From DATGSL01 sp964645585 (GTDB taxonomy: Bacteria; Verrucomicrobiota; Verrucomicrobiia; Opitutales; T3Sed10-336): a DNA stretch of 64,000 nucleotides. The notes below the pieces were generated by a model that saw only the letters and a list, made by a program, of their open reading frames with translations, made no database searches and was not told the origin of the DNA. Shown one piece after another: positions 17,077-25,214 of this stretch (the stretch's first letter is position 1; the number at the start of each line of letters is the position of its first letter). The position numbers and the translations under genes were made by a program. The DNA lies in NCBI GenBank assembly GCA_964645585.1, contig CAZYAN010000006.1, positions 42,223 to 106,222 on the forward strand, given 5' to 3'.

Positions 17077-17771
17077 GCGAGACTGCAACTCGAAAGGGTT
17101 TTGACCACATCCCCGGAAACCTCGTCAGCTGGACGGCTCGCGTCAAACTGCAGCAGGAGGCCCCGCGAACGATAATAGCTGACCAGCGGGTACGTATGCT
17201 CCTCAAAGAGCCGCCACCGGCGTACCACGGTTTCCTCGGTATCGTCCGATCGCTGAATCAGCGGTCCGCCGCACAGGTCGCAAATCCCGGCGACCTTCGG
17301 CGGATGAAACGCAAGATGGTAAACCGATCCGTCCTTCGGGCAGACGCGGCGCTGCGAGATTCGGACGATCGCTTCATCGCGACCGATCTTCAGGTAAAGA
17401 CACGCGCCCAAAGTATCACGCCGCGTCTCCAGCCATTCATCCAGCGCTTCAGCCTGAAGCAGGTTTCTCGGAAATCCATCCAGCAAGAATCCGCGATTTT
17501 GCTTTCTTGCGAAATACCATTTCCGCATCACGGATAGCGTCAGCTCATCAGGCACAAACTCGCCTTTGGCAAGAGCCGACGCAAACGCGTCTCCCAGCGC
17601 TCCGCCCCGCGCGGCCTCCGCCCGAAAAAGTCCGCCGGAGGAAACGTGTTCCAGGTTCAAAAAACGAAGGCTCGCTGCCAGCGAGCCTTTTCCCGCGGCC
17701 GGCGGCCCGAGCAAAAGCAGATTTGGACCCGGACGCCCAAGAGCAGGTTGTTCGGCGGAAAGAGCGGACAC
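17073..17771 (-). CDS. adk: Adenylate kinase with zinc-type LID
   Basis: Interconverts ATP + AMP and 2 ADP. 232 residues; the start is GTG 17771, with no nearby ATG before the P-loop. The P-loop reads 'GPPAAGKGSLA' where most adenylate kinases have GPPGAGKGT. Also present are 'LDGFPRN' and the LID with 'RRVCPKDGSVYHLAFHPPK' then 'CDLCGG'. The usual CxxC of the first zinc half is C-P-K-D, so ligands would be C, D, C, C. It has an N-terminal extension of about 15 residues. Stop overlaps the map start (ATGA). It lies 22 nt after secY. Confidence 0.93.
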   Translation of the reverse strand: MSALSAEQPALGRPGPNLLLLGPPAAGKGSLAASLRFLNLEHVSSGGLFRAEAARGGALGDAFASALAKGEFVPDELTLSVMRKWYFARKQNRGFLLDGFPRNLLQAEALDEWLETRRDTLGACLYLKIGRDEAIVRISQRRVCPKDGSVYHLAFHPPKVAGICDLCGGPLIQRSDDTEETVVRRWRLFEEHTYPLVSYYRSRGLLLQFDASRPADEVSGDVVKTLSSCSLA

Positions 17772-17793
17772 GCGTACAGGGTTTAAAGCCGGT

Positions 17794-19287
17794 TTACAGT
17801 TGCCGCAGGACCCAGGCGGATATGCCGATCAGGAAAAGGGCGCCGAGCACCGCCCAGAGAACAGCGACGTTCTTCAAGCCGACCGTGTCCACCGAGGAGG
17901 GAACGCGCGTCGGACTTCGGCCGCGAATCCGGCCTTTACGCAGGAAGCCATCGTAATGACGCTGGAGCAAATAGGTTTCAATCTGCTGCATCGTCATCAG
18001 CACAACACCGACCGTAATCAGCATTCCAGTGCCGCCAAAGAAGATCGCGATGCGACCGGGAACCCCGTACTCGAAGAGTAAGACGTCTGGCAGTACCGCG
18101 ATTACCGTCAGGAAAATGGCTCCCGCGAGCGTAAGACGGGTCATGATGAAATCGAGGTACTTCGCCGTCGGCGCGCCAGGCCGAACTCCAGGGATATACC
18201 CGCCGTATTTCTTCAGGTCATCCGCGATCTGAATCGGTTTGAACATCACCGAGACCCAGAAATAGCTGAAGAGCAGGATCAGCGTGGCCATGACCGTGTA
18301 ATAGGTAACGCTCCCGCGGTTCAGGCTCTGCGAAAAATCCGAAAGAAACTGCCACTCCATCGCCGCCCCGAGCTGCGAAAGAATCTGCTGCGGGAAGAGA
18401 AGGATCGCACTGGCGAAGATCACCGGCATAACGCCGGCGTAATTGACCTTCAGCGGCAGATAGGAACTTTGGCCGCCGTACACCTTCCGCCCGACAACCC
18501 GCTTCGCATACTGTACCGGGATTTTGCGCTGCGCTTGAACGACTGCGACGATGCCGGCGATCACACCGATCAACAGCACAAACATCAGGACGCCCTCCCC
18601 GACTCCGAGTCCCTCGACACCGATCGGCGTGTTAAAGAGACGGTAGGTCGCAGCGGCTGCGCCGGGCAGGTCCGCCAGAATACCGACCGTGATCAACAGG
18701 GAAATACCGTTCCCGATTCCCTTTTCCGTGATCTGCTCGCCGAGCCACATCAGCAAAACCGTGCCAGCCGTCAGAAGAATGGTGCCGTTAAACAGGAACC
18801 AGCCGGGCGAAGCCAAGACGATGTGACCGTAGGTATTGACGTCGTAACCGGGAAACAGCCGCTCCGGGTTCTGCAGGGCGAGGATGAGGAGAATGCCTTG
18901 GATCAGGCAGATCCCGACGGTCGCGTAGCGGGTGTACTGCGAGAGCTTTTGCCGACCGACATCCCCTTCCCGCTGCAAACGCGCAAGTCCTGGAACCACC
19001 GCACCCAGCAGCTGGAAGATAATCGAGGCACTGATATACGGCATAATACCGAGCGCGCAGACCGCGCCCATCAGCAGCGCGCCCCCGGTAAACATATTGT
19101 AGAGCCCGAGAATGTCGCCCGCGCCTGTAGCCGCCTGCTCCTCAAAGAATGTCTGCAACGGCGTCGGATCGACACCTGGCAGCGGAATCGTTGCGCCGAC
19201 GCGAGCGACAAAGAGCAGCGCCAGCGTGAAGAGAATGCGGTCCCGAAGTTCCGGGATTTTGAAGCAGTTCGTAAAGGCGGAGAACAT
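17794..19287 (-). CDS. secY: Preprotein translocase subunit SecY
   Basis: 497 residues with ten transmembrane helices, the pore of the Sec translocon in the inner membrane. The N-terminus 'FTNCFKIPELRDRILFTLALLFVARVGATIPLPG' and plug region are conserved. The cytosolic loops 'QAQRKIPVQYAKRVVGRKVYGGQSSYLPLKVNYAGV' and 'IPGVRPGAPTAKYLD' are ribosome and SecA contacts. It is longer than E. coli SecY (443), mostly through extended periplasmic loops between helices 1-2 and 3-4. It follows rplO by about 20 nt. Confidence 0.97.
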   Translation of the reverse strand: MFSAFTNCFKIPELRDRILFTLALLFVARVGATIPLPGVDPTPLQTFFEEQAATGAGDILGLYNMFTGGALLMGAVCALGIMPYISASIIFQLLGAVVPGLARLQREGDVGRQKLSQYTRYATVGICLIQGILLILALQNPERLFPGYDVNTYGHIVLASPGWFLFNGTILLTAGTVLLMWLGEQITEKGIGNGISLLITVGILADLPGAAAATYRLFNTPIGVEGLGVGEGVLMFVLLIGVIAGIVAVVQAQRKIPVQYAKRVVGRKVYGGQSSYLPLKVNYAGVMPVIFASAILLFPQQILSQLGAAMEWQFLSDFSQSLNRGSVTYYTVMATLILLFSYFWVSVMFKPIQIADDLKKYGGYIPGVRPGAPTAKYLDFIMTRLTLAGAIFLTVIAVLPDVLLFEYGVPGRIAIFFGGTGMLITVGVVLMTMQQIETYLLQRHYDGFLRKGRIRGRSPTRVPSSVDTVGLKNVAVLWAVLGALFLIGISAWVLRQL

Positions 19288-19307
19288 CAGGAGAAGTCCG
19301 GGAAAGG

Positions 19308-19784
19308 TCAGGACGACGCAGCGTCGTCACTCGGCGAGGGAGCCGGCGCGATGACTTTGCCTCCGGCCGCTTCGATCTTGGCCTTCGCCGAGGCGGAGAA
19401 CTTGTCGGCGGTCACGTTGAGAGCCTTCGCGACCTCGCCGTCGCCGAGCACCTTGACAAGACCGGCATTCGAACGAATCAACCCGTGTTTGACCAGCACC
19501 TCGCGATCGATATCGGTCGTGTCCTCAATCCGGCTGAGGTCGGCGAGATTCACGACCGCGTAGTCAGTGGTGAACCGCTTGTTGTTGAAACCGCGACGCG
19601 GCAGTTTCCGGTACAACGGCATTTGGCCGCCTTCAAAACCCGGGCGAACGCTGCCTCCGGAGCGAGCGGTCTGGCCCTTGCCGCCGCGTCCGCAGGTTTT
19701 CCCGCGGCCGGAGCCTTCGCCGCACCCCACCCGCTTGCGCCGATGAACAGCGCCCGGGACATTTTTCAAATTGTGTAGTTGCAT
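19308..19784 (-). CDS. rplO: Ribosomal protein L15
   Basis: 158 residues from ATG 19784 ('MQLHNLKNVPGAVHRRKRVGCGEGSGRGKTCGRGGKGQ'). The Gly/Arg-rich N-terminal arm penetrates the 50S core and the C-terminal globular domain has 'VLGDGEVAKALNVTADKFSASAKAKIEAAGG'. It ends in a short Ala/Pro/Asp tail. The 32-nt gap from rpsE leaves no space for rpmD (L30), usually found here. Confidence 0.97.
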   Translation of the reverse strand: MQLHNLKNVPGAVHRRKRVGCGEGSGRGKTCGRGGKGQTARSGGSVRPGFEGGQMPLYRKLPRRGFNNKRFTTDYAVVNLADLSRIEDTTDIDREVLVKHGLIRSNAGLVKVLGDGEVAKALNVTADKFSASAKAKIEAAGGKVIAPAPSPSDDAASS

Positions 19785-19816
19785 GACAAATATTTCTCGA
19801 TACGCAATGCGCCCGA

Positions 19817-20323
19817 TCACTCGGCGGCGCGCAGTTGCTTGATCTCTTCGGCCGAACGAAGCTTGCGAAGGCCGTCGAGTGTCGCGTTGACGACTGCCAC
19901 GTGGTTGTTGGAGCCGAGCGACTTGGAAAGAACATTCTTGATGCCGGCCGCGACGAGAACCGCGCGAACGCCCCCTCCGGCAATAATTCCAGTCCCCGGG
20001 CTCGCGGGACGCAGCAGCACGCGGCCGCCGTCGTGCTCACCGATCACTTCATGGGGAATTGTCTCCCCATCCATCTTGATCGTAACCAGATTCTTCCGCG
20101 CGCGCTCCGTGCCCTTGCGAATCGCCTCGGGCACCTCGTTGGCTTTTCCATAGCCCACGCCAATACGGCCTTTTTGATCGCCGGTCACAACAAGGGAGGC
20201 AAAGCTGAAACGGCGACCGCCTTTGACAACCTTCGCGCAACGGTTGATATGCACCACCTTGTCGGTGAACTCCTGTTCGACCGGTTCAGCCGGGGCTTGT
20301 CTTCTCTGGGAAAAATTTCTCAT
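19817..20323 (-). CDS. rpsE: Ribosomal protein S5
   Basis: 168 residues from ATG 20323; the codon two upstream is TTG. Contains 'EFTDKVVHINRCAKVVKGGRRFSFASLVVTGDQKGRIGVGYGKA', the double-stranded-RNA-binding-like half, and the C-terminal S5 fold 'VLLRPASPGTGIIAGGGVRAVLVAAGIKNVLSKSLGS'. It participates in decoding fidelity. Order rplR-rpsE-rplO is as in the spc operon but without rpmD. Confidence 0.97.
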   Translation of the reverse strand: MRNFSQRRQAPAEPVEQEFTDKVVHINRCAKVVKGGRRFSFASLVVTGDQKGRIGVGYGKANEVPEAIRKGTERARKNLVTIKMDGETIPHEVIGEHDGGRVLLRPASPGTGIIAGGGVRAVLVAAGIKNVLSKSLGSNNHVAVVNATLDGLRKLRSAEEIKQLRAAE

Positions 20324-20341
20324 GGGCAAATCTGACGGATA

Positions 20342-20704
20342 TTAAAACTCGAGCCCGCCTTCGCGAGCCGTGTCGGCGAATTGCTTGACCCGGCCGTGGT
20401 AGAGACGACCCGAGCGGTCGAAGACGACCTTGGTGATCCCGGCCGCCTTGGCCTTTTCCGCAAAAGCGCGCGCAACCGCGGCGGCGCCTTCGAGGTTATT
20501 CTTCACGTTCTCGCCGCGGAGGGCTTTGTCCAAGGTCGAGAGGAAAACGAGCGTACGCCCGGCTTCGTCGTCGATGCATTGGGCGTAAATGTGCTTCCCG
20601 CTGACATGGACAGCGAGCCGCGGCCGCTCGGCCGTACCGGAAATCTTTTTGCGAATGCGCCAGCGCCGTTTCTGGCGCAGCATGGCTTTTACTTCGGTCT
20701 TCAT
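20342..20704 (-). CDS. rplR: Ribosomal protein L18
   Basis: 120 residues with the basic N-terminus ('MLRQKRRWRIRKKISGTAERPRLAVHVSGKHIYAQ') and the C-terminal '5S rRNA' face 'VFDRSGRLYHGRVKQFADTAREGGLEF'. It binds 5S rRNA in the central protuberance with L5. It ends 19 nt before rpsE starts. Confidence 0.97.
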   Translation of the reverse strand: MKTEVKAMLRQKRRWRIRKKISGTAERPRLAVHVSGKHIYAQCIDDEAGRTLVFLSTLDKALRGENVKNNLEGAAAVARAFAEKAKAAGITKVVFDRSGRLYHGRVKQFADTAREGGLEF

Positions 20705-20749
20705 GATGCCAACAACTTCTGATCCTGCTCTGTTTCTCCTGCCGCGCCG

Positions 20750-21286
20750 TTACGAAACTGTCTTGCCCTCCTTGCGGCGGACCTTCTCGCCAACAATCTG
20801 AACGCCCTTGCCCTTGTACGGCTCCGGCGGATAGAAGCGGCGGATATCCGCAGCCACGGCTCCGACCACCTGCTTGTCGATCCCCTCGACCTTCACCTTG
20901 GTGTTGTCGGTGACGGTCACGGTGACATCTTCCGGCACCTTGTAATGAATCGGGTGCGAGTAGCCGAGTGACAAATCAAGAATATCTCCTTTCAAAGCCG
21001 CGCGGAAACCGACCCCGTTAATCTCCAGGTTCTTGATGTATCCTTCGGTGACGCCGGTCACCATATTGGCGATGATCGAGCGTGTCGTGCCGTACATCGC
21101 GCGGGCCTGGCGGGAATCATTGGCCGGAGAGACCTGAATGCCTTCCTCGCCGGTCACGATAGTTACGTGCGGCGAGAAGGTCTTCGTCATCTTCCCTTTC
21201 GGGCCTTCAACGGAAACGGTAACGCCTTCGATCGCGACCTTGACCTTGTCGGGAATGGCAACCGGAAGTTTTCCAATTCTGCTCAT
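20750..21286 (-). CDS. rplF: Ribosomal protein L6
   Basis: 178 residues, two tandem L6 folds. N-terminus 'MSRIGKLPVAIPDKVKVAIEG' and C-terminal signature 'PEPYKGKGVQIVGEKVRRKEGK'. It sits near the sarcin-ricin loop. It lies between rpsH (15 nt) and rplR (45 nt). Confidence 0.97.
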   Translation of the reverse strand: MSRIGKLPVAIPDKVKVAIEGVTVSVEGPKGKMTKTFSPHVTIVTGEEGIQVSPANDSRQARAMYGTTRSIIANMVTGVTEGYIKNLEINGVGFRAALKGDILDLSLGYSHPIHYKVPEDVTVTVTDNTKVKVEGIDKQVVGAVAADIRRFYPPEPYKGKGVQIVGEKVRRKEGKTVS

Positions 21287-21301
21287 AGGTGCTGCTCCTT
21301 C

Positions 21302-21694
21302 TTACCAGACGCTGCAGATCAGCTCGCCGCCGACCTTGTTGCGCCGCGCGTCCCGATCGTTCATGATCCCCTTCGAGGTCGTCAGAATCCCGATACCAAG
21401 GCCGCGCAGGACGCGGGGAATCTCGGTCGATTTGAAATAAAGACGGCGGCCGGGTTTGCTGACATTCTTGATGCCGCTGATTGCGGGCGTGCCGTTCACG
21501 TATTTCAAAAACACCGCAATCTGCTTGTGACCGCGCGGGTCTTGGCGCTCCTCGAATCCTTTAATGAAACCCTCTTCGCGAAGAATCGTCGCGATGCCAA
21601 GTTTCAGCTTGGAATATTGCGCCACACACTCCGGTTTGCCAGCGAGGCTGGCATTGCGGATGCGGGTCAGAAAATCACTGATCGGATCGGTCAT
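21302..21694 (-). CDS. rpsH: Ribosomal protein S8
   Basis: 130 residues: 'MTDPISDFLTRIRNASLAGK', 'ILREEGFIKGFE', and the C-terminal RNA-contact region 'RVLRGLGIGILTTSKGIMNDRDARRNKVGGELICSVW'. In E. coli S8 is the translational repressor of the spc operon. The 98-nt gap upstream of this gene, after rpsN, was not resolved into a repressor site. Confidence 0.97.
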   Translation of the reverse strand: MTDPISDFLTRIRNASLAGKPECVAQYSKLKLGIATILREEGFIKGFEERQDPRGHKQIAVFLKYVNGTPAISGIKNVSKPGRRLYFKSTEIPRVLRGLGIGILTTSKGIMNDRDARRNKVGGELICSVW

Positions 21695-21792
21695 TTTGTT
21701 GGATGGCTCTGGCTGGATGATATCCGGACGTCCAGCGGCCGTAATAAGGTTTCTCGTCGTACGTTATGCGTTGATTCTGCCGCGCGCGGCTC

Positions 21793-22098
21793 TTACCAGG
21801 ACGATTTGGTCACGCCGGGAATCTTGCCCGACAAGGCCAGTTCGCGAAAAGTGATGCGGGAGAGGCCGAAACGGCGAATGTAGGCCCGCGGCCGGCCGGT
21901 CATGGCGCAACGGTTGCGAACACGCACCGGCGATGAATTGCGCGGAAGCTTGGCAAGCTTCCGCTGCGCCGCGAAAAACTCCTCGTCGCTCGTCTCAGGG
22001 TTGGCGAGAATCGCTTTCAGTTCGGCACGTTTGGCGATGTGTTTCTCAACCAGGCGCTGGCGCTTCAAATTGCGTTGAATCGATGATTTCTTTGCCAT
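21793..22098 (-). CDS. rpsN: Ribosomal protein S14 (long, zinc-free form)
   Basis: 101 residues. 'MAKKSSIQRNLKRQRLVEKH' at the N-terminus and 'VRVRNRCAMTGRPRAYIRRFGLSRITFRELALSGKIPGVTKSSW' at the C-terminus. The CxxC pairs of the short zinc form are absent. It contacts the 16S head. Confidence 0.97.
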   Translation of the reverse strand: MAKKSSIQRNLKRQRLVEKHIAKRAELKAILANPETSDEEFFAAQRKLAKLPRNSSPVRVRNRCAMTGRPRAYIRRFGLSRITFRELALSGKIPGVTKSSW

Positions 22099-22132
22099 GG
22101 CAAAATCAGGTCAATAATAAGGGAATCGAGTA

Positions 22133-22705
22133 TCACGCCTCGGCCGCAACGGGCGCGGCGGCGCTCTCCGGCCGCCGGAACGGCATGCCGAGCAATCGGA
22201 GGAGATCGACGGCCTCCTCATCGGTTTTGGCCGTGGTCACAATCGTGATGTCCATGCCGGTTGCGCGCTTGACGTTCTCGATCGAGATTTCGGGAAAAAT
22301 CGTGTGATCGTCGATACCGAGCGTGTAGTTGCCGTTTCCGTCCAGTTTCTTGGAGACACCGCGGAAGTCGCGAATCGACGGAAGCGCGATCGAAATCATC
22401 CGGTAAAGGAAATCATACATCCGGTCGCCCCGAAGGGTGACTTTCACGCCGACCGGCATGCCTTCGCGAAGCTTGAAATTCGAGATGCTTTTTCGCGCCT
22501 TCGTGATGACCGGGCGCTGGCCAGCAATCATCCCGATATCGCGAACAGTATCGTTAAGCGCCGCTTTATCAAGAGCCGCACTGATACCGCTGTTGATCAC
22601 GACCTTCTCGACCGCGGGAACCTGATGCAGGTTTTTATAACCGCGCAACGTCTTCAGCTCGGGAACAACCTTCTCAAGATAATGTGTTTTTAGAACGGGT
22701 TTCAT
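22133..22705 (-). CDS. rplE: Ribosomal protein L5
   Basis: 190 residues, about 10 more than usual because of a C-terminal 'PESAAAPVAAEA' tail. Core motifs: 'ALDKAALNDTVRDIGMIAGQRPVITKARKSISNFKLREGMPVG' and 'GMDITIVTTAKTDEEAVDLLRLLGMPF'. It binds 5S rRNA and P-site tRNA. It is preceded by a 107-nt spacer with a strong hairpin. Confidence 0.97.
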   Translation of the reverse strand: MKPVLKTHYLEKVVPELKTLRGYKNLHQVPAVEKVVINSGISAALDKAALNDTVRDIGMIAGQRPVITKARKSISNFKLREGMPVGVKVTLRGDRMYDFLYRMISIALPSIRDFRGVSKKLDGNGNYTLGIDDHTIFPEISIENVKRATGMDITIVTTAKTDEEAVDLLRLLGMPFRRPESAAAPVAAEA

Positions 22706-22715
22706 GACTTCATGA

Positions 22716-22738
22716 CCGCCGGATTTCCGACCCGGCGG
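22716..22738 (-). promoter_or_regulatory. Hairpin in the rplX-rplE spacer
   Basis: A 7-bp perfect GC stem (CCGCCGG 22716-22722 with CCGGCGG 22732-22738) has a 9-nt loop 11 nt upstream of the rplE start. The 107-nt spacer is long for this tightly packed cluster. It may act in processing or translational control of rplE; no T-tract follows, so termination is unlikely. Confidence 0.4.
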
Positions 22739-22812
22739 CGCAAAAATGAGGACAAAGGATCATCAAGATTCCGGACCCGCCGTTTGGCAAGCCGGAAGAT
22801 AAACTTTCCCAA

Positions 22813-23079
22813 TCAGTTCCCCTGGTTCCTCCTTTCCCGACGCGCCTCGAATTTCTCGAGGGTCATCAGGTTCGATACGTGAATGGAAGCTTCGCGCTCA
22901 ATAATCGCGCCCTGCGGGTTGTCCTGCGTCTTCCGCTCGTGGCGTTTGACGAGATTGACTCCCTCGACGATCGCACGATCTTTGCGCGGCAGAACCTGCA
23001 GCAATTTTCCCTGTTTGCCCTTGTGACTTCCGCTGATAACGACAACGGTTTCGCCAGCTTTTAAACGACTGCGAGCCAT
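22813..23079 (-). CDS. rplX: Ribosomal protein L24
   Basis: 88 residues with the KOW motif 'GETVVVISGSHKGKQGKLLQVLPRKDRAIVEGVNLVKRH' and the 'IEREASIHVSNL' segment. It initiates 50S assembly and lines the tunnel exit. Its start is 2 nt after the rplN stop, so the two are probably translationally coupled. Confidence 0.97.
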   Translation of the reverse strand: MARSRLKAGETVVVISGSHKGKQGKLLQVLPRKDRAIVEGVNLVKRHERKTQDNPQGAIIEREASIHVSNLMTLEKFEARRERRNQGN

Positions 23080-23081
23080 GG

Positions 23082-23447
23082 TTACAATACCTCCGGTGCG
23101 AGAGAAATGATCTTCATGAACTGCTTCTGACGAAGCTCGCGAGCAACCGGCCCAAAGATGCGGGTGCCCCGCGGGTTGTTGTTCGCGTCGATAATGACAA
23201 TCGCATTGCTGTCAAATCGCAGATAGCTGCCATCCGAGCGACGGATCGGCGCCTTGGTGCGCACGACGACCGCGCGGACGACGTCGCCCTTTTTGACGGA
23301 CGCGTCCGTGGAGCTCTCCTTAATATTGACAACGATGACATCGCCAACGCCAGCGGTCATTTTCAATTGGCCGAGGCGCCGAATCATCGTCGCTTTTCTA
23401 GCGCCGGTGTTGTCGGCGACCGTGAGTCTGCTGAGAAGTTGAATCAT
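23082..23447 (-). CDS. rplN: Ribosomal protein L14
   Basis: 121 residues, typical length. 'MIQLLSRLTVADNTGARKATMIRRLG', 'GDVIVVNIKES' and 'GTRIFGPVARELRQKQFMKIISLAPEVL' are all conserved. It forms an intersubunit bridge. Confidence 0.98.
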   Translation of the reverse strand: MIQLLSRLTVADNTGARKATMIRRLGQLKMTAGVGDVIVVNIKESSTDASVKKGDVVRAVVVRTKAPIRRSDGSYLRFDSNAIVIIDANNNPRGTRIFGPVARELRQKQFMKIISLAPEVL

Positions 23448-23462
23448 CGGGAAAAGCTCCTC

Positions 23463-23783
23463 TTATTTGTTCTCGTCCGTCTCCCGCGCTTCGGCCGTCG
23501 CCGCGGCGACTTCCTCCACAACCTCAGCCGACTCGACCACTTCGATGATCCGCCAGCGCTTGAACTTGCTGAGGGGACGAGTCTCCATGATCAATACCTT
23601 GTCGCCAGGCTTGCTCTCGTTCTTTTCATCGTGCGCGTGAACGACCGTCTTGCGGTTAATCACCTTCTTATAGCGCGGGTGCGGAATCTTGTAGGCGATC
23701 GTTACCTTGACGGACTTGTCCCCTGAACGGCTGGTGACCGTCCCGACGAGAGTCTTGCGCTTGTTTCGCGTTTCGTTGCTCAT
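23463..23783 (-). CDS. rpsQ: Ribosomal protein S17 with acidic tail
   Basis: 106 residues where about 85 is usual. OB-fold core 'KTLVGTVTSRSGDKSVKVTIAYKIPHPRYKKVINR..VVHAHDE' and 'GDKVLIMETRPLSKFKRWRIIEVVE'. The last roughly 25 residues are Val/Glu/Ala-rich. It binds 16S rRNA helix 11. Confidence 0.96.
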   Translation of the reverse strand: MSNETRNKRKTLVGTVTSRSGDKSVKVTIAYKIPHPRYKKVINRKTVVHAHDEKNESKPGDKVLIMETRPLSKFKRWRIIEVVESAEVVEEVAAATAEARETDENK

Positions 23784-23801
23784 GGTAGAAATGTCTCCCG
23801 G

Positions 23802-24008
23802 TTAGGAACCCTTTTGCCCGGCGTTTTTCTTCTCTTGGAGAATCGTCTCGCAGCGGGCGATCTCCCGGCGCTTCGCGCCCAGTTCGTGTGTTTTTTCGAG
23901 CTGACCGGTCTGCTGACGGATGCGCATGTCAAGCAGCTCCGCGCGGCTGTCGCGCAGTTTCTTGCCGATCTCCTCAATCGAAAGTTCTCTGATTTCTTTG
24001 GCCTTCAT
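23802..24008 (-). CDS. rpmC: Ribosomal protein L29
   Basis: 68 residues, helical hairpin: 'MKAKEIRELSIEEIGKKLRDSRAELLDMRIRQQTGQLEKTHELGAKRREIARCETILQEKK'. It sits by the tunnel exit, where SRP and trigger factor dock. Between rplP and rpsQ as usual. Confidence 0.97.
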   Translation of the reverse strand: MKAKEIRELSIEEIGKKLRDSRAELLDMRIRQQTGQLEKTHELGAKRREIARCETILQEKKNAGQKGS

Positions 24009-24062
24009 GATGGACCCGTAACGTGGCGTGGTGTGACGCAGCCACTGCTGGCTGCCGTTTCT

Positions 24063-24482
24063 TTAAATCGAATCCTCCCGGCTGATGAAGCGGCACGAGA
24101 ACGGCAGTTTCGTGTCGGCCAAGCGCATCGACTCGCGCGCAATCGTCGCCGAAACGCCGGATACTTCAAAAAGCACCGTGCCGGGCCGGATCACCGCAAC
24201 CCAGAACTCGGTGCTGCCCTTTCCTTTACCCATCCGGGTTTCAGCCGGCTTCTTCGAAATCGGCTTGTGCGGAAAGACGCGGATCCAGACTTTGCCTCTC
24301 CGCTTCATGTTGCGGGTGATCGCGACACGAGCGGCTTCGATCTGGGCGGCGGTCATCCATCCGCGGCCGAGGCTCTGGATGCCGTATTCGCCAAAGGCGA
24401 GCGTCGTGTTGCCCTTGGCATCGCCGGCCCGGCTGCCCCGGTGGCTCTTGCGGTATTTGGTTCGTGATGGAAGTAATGGCAT
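24063..24482 (-). CDS. rplP: Ribosomal protein L16
   Basis: 139 residues. 'MPLLPSRTKYRKSHRGSRAGDAKGNT', 'FGEYGIQSL', 'RVFPHKPISKKPAETRMGKGKGS' (the loop near the A-site tRNA elbow) and 'FEVSGVSATIARESMRLADTKLPFSCRFISRE'. Conserved throughout. Confidence 0.97.
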   Translation of the reverse strand: MPLLPSRTKYRKSHRGSRAGDAKGNTTLAFGEYGIQSLGRGWMTAAQIEAARVAITRNMKRRGKVWIRVFPHKPISKKPAETRMGKGKGSTEFWVAVIRPGTVLFEVSGVSATIARESMRLADTKLPFSCRFISREDSI

Positions 24483-24577
24483 GGTCGCGGCGGGGTCAGC
24501 ACCCCCTGTTAATCAGTTCAAAAAACCTGGCCCGGCTCGATCGCTCACACGGTTTGCTGCGAGAGCCTGGCGAATCC

Positions 24578-25204
24578 TCAATCCTGTTCCTTTCTGCAAA
24601 TCCAGCATTTCACGCCGATCACCCCGTAAACCGTGCGGGCTTCAGCGAATCCGTAATCAATCTCCTCGCGCAACGTGTGCAACGGCACCCGGCCGGCACG
24701 CTGCTTTTCCTGACGGGCGATATCCGCACCCCCAAGACGGCCCGAAACCTGGAGACGGATCCCTTCCGCTCCAAGGCTCATCGTCATCTGGATCGACTTC
24801 TTCATCGCCCGGCGGAAAGCGATGCGGCGTTCGAGCTGGAGCGCAACATTCTCCGCCACAAGCTGCGCGTCAAGCTCCGGCTTTTTCACTTCCTGGATAT
24901 CCAGAAGAATCTCGCGGCCGGTTGTGCGGGCAAGGTTCTCCTTGATCCGGTCGAGCTCTTGTCCTTTTCGGCCGATCACAATCCCGGGCCGGGCGGTAAA
25001 GATCTTGACGCGGACACGGTTCGACGCGCGCTCAATCAGAATGCGCGGGACGGCGGCGAAGCGCAGTTTTTCAAGCAGATCCTTGCGGATCAAATGGTCC
25101 TCGCGCACGAGTTTGCCGAAGTCCTTTTTGTTGGCAAACCAGCGAGACTGCCAGTTGCGGCGGACAGCGAGACGAAAACCGATTGGATTAACTTTCTGAC
25201 CCAT
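24578..25204 (-). CDS. rpsC: Ribosomal protein S3
   Basis: 208 residues from ATG 25204 ('MGQKVNPIGFRLAVRRNW'). The open frame upstream of that ATG is the out-of-frame shadow of rplV and is excluded. The KH domain has 'IVIGRKGQELDRIKENL' and the C-terminal domain has 'ARQEKQRAGRVPLHTLREEIDYGFAEA'. The tail is short, ending 'VKCWICRKEQD'. It lines the mRNA entry channel. Confidence 0.96.
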   Translation of the reverse strand: MGQKVNPIGFRLAVRRNWQSRWFANKKDFGKLVREDHLIRKDLLEKLRFAAVPRILIERASNRVRVKIFTARPGIVIGRKGQELDRIKENLARTTGREILLDIQEVKKPELDAQLVAENVALQLERRIAFRRAMKKSIQMTMSLGAEGIRLQVSGRLGGADIARQEKQRAGRVPLHTLREEIDYGFAEARTVYGVIGVKCWICRKEQD

Positions 25205-25214
25205 AGGAAGTGAA

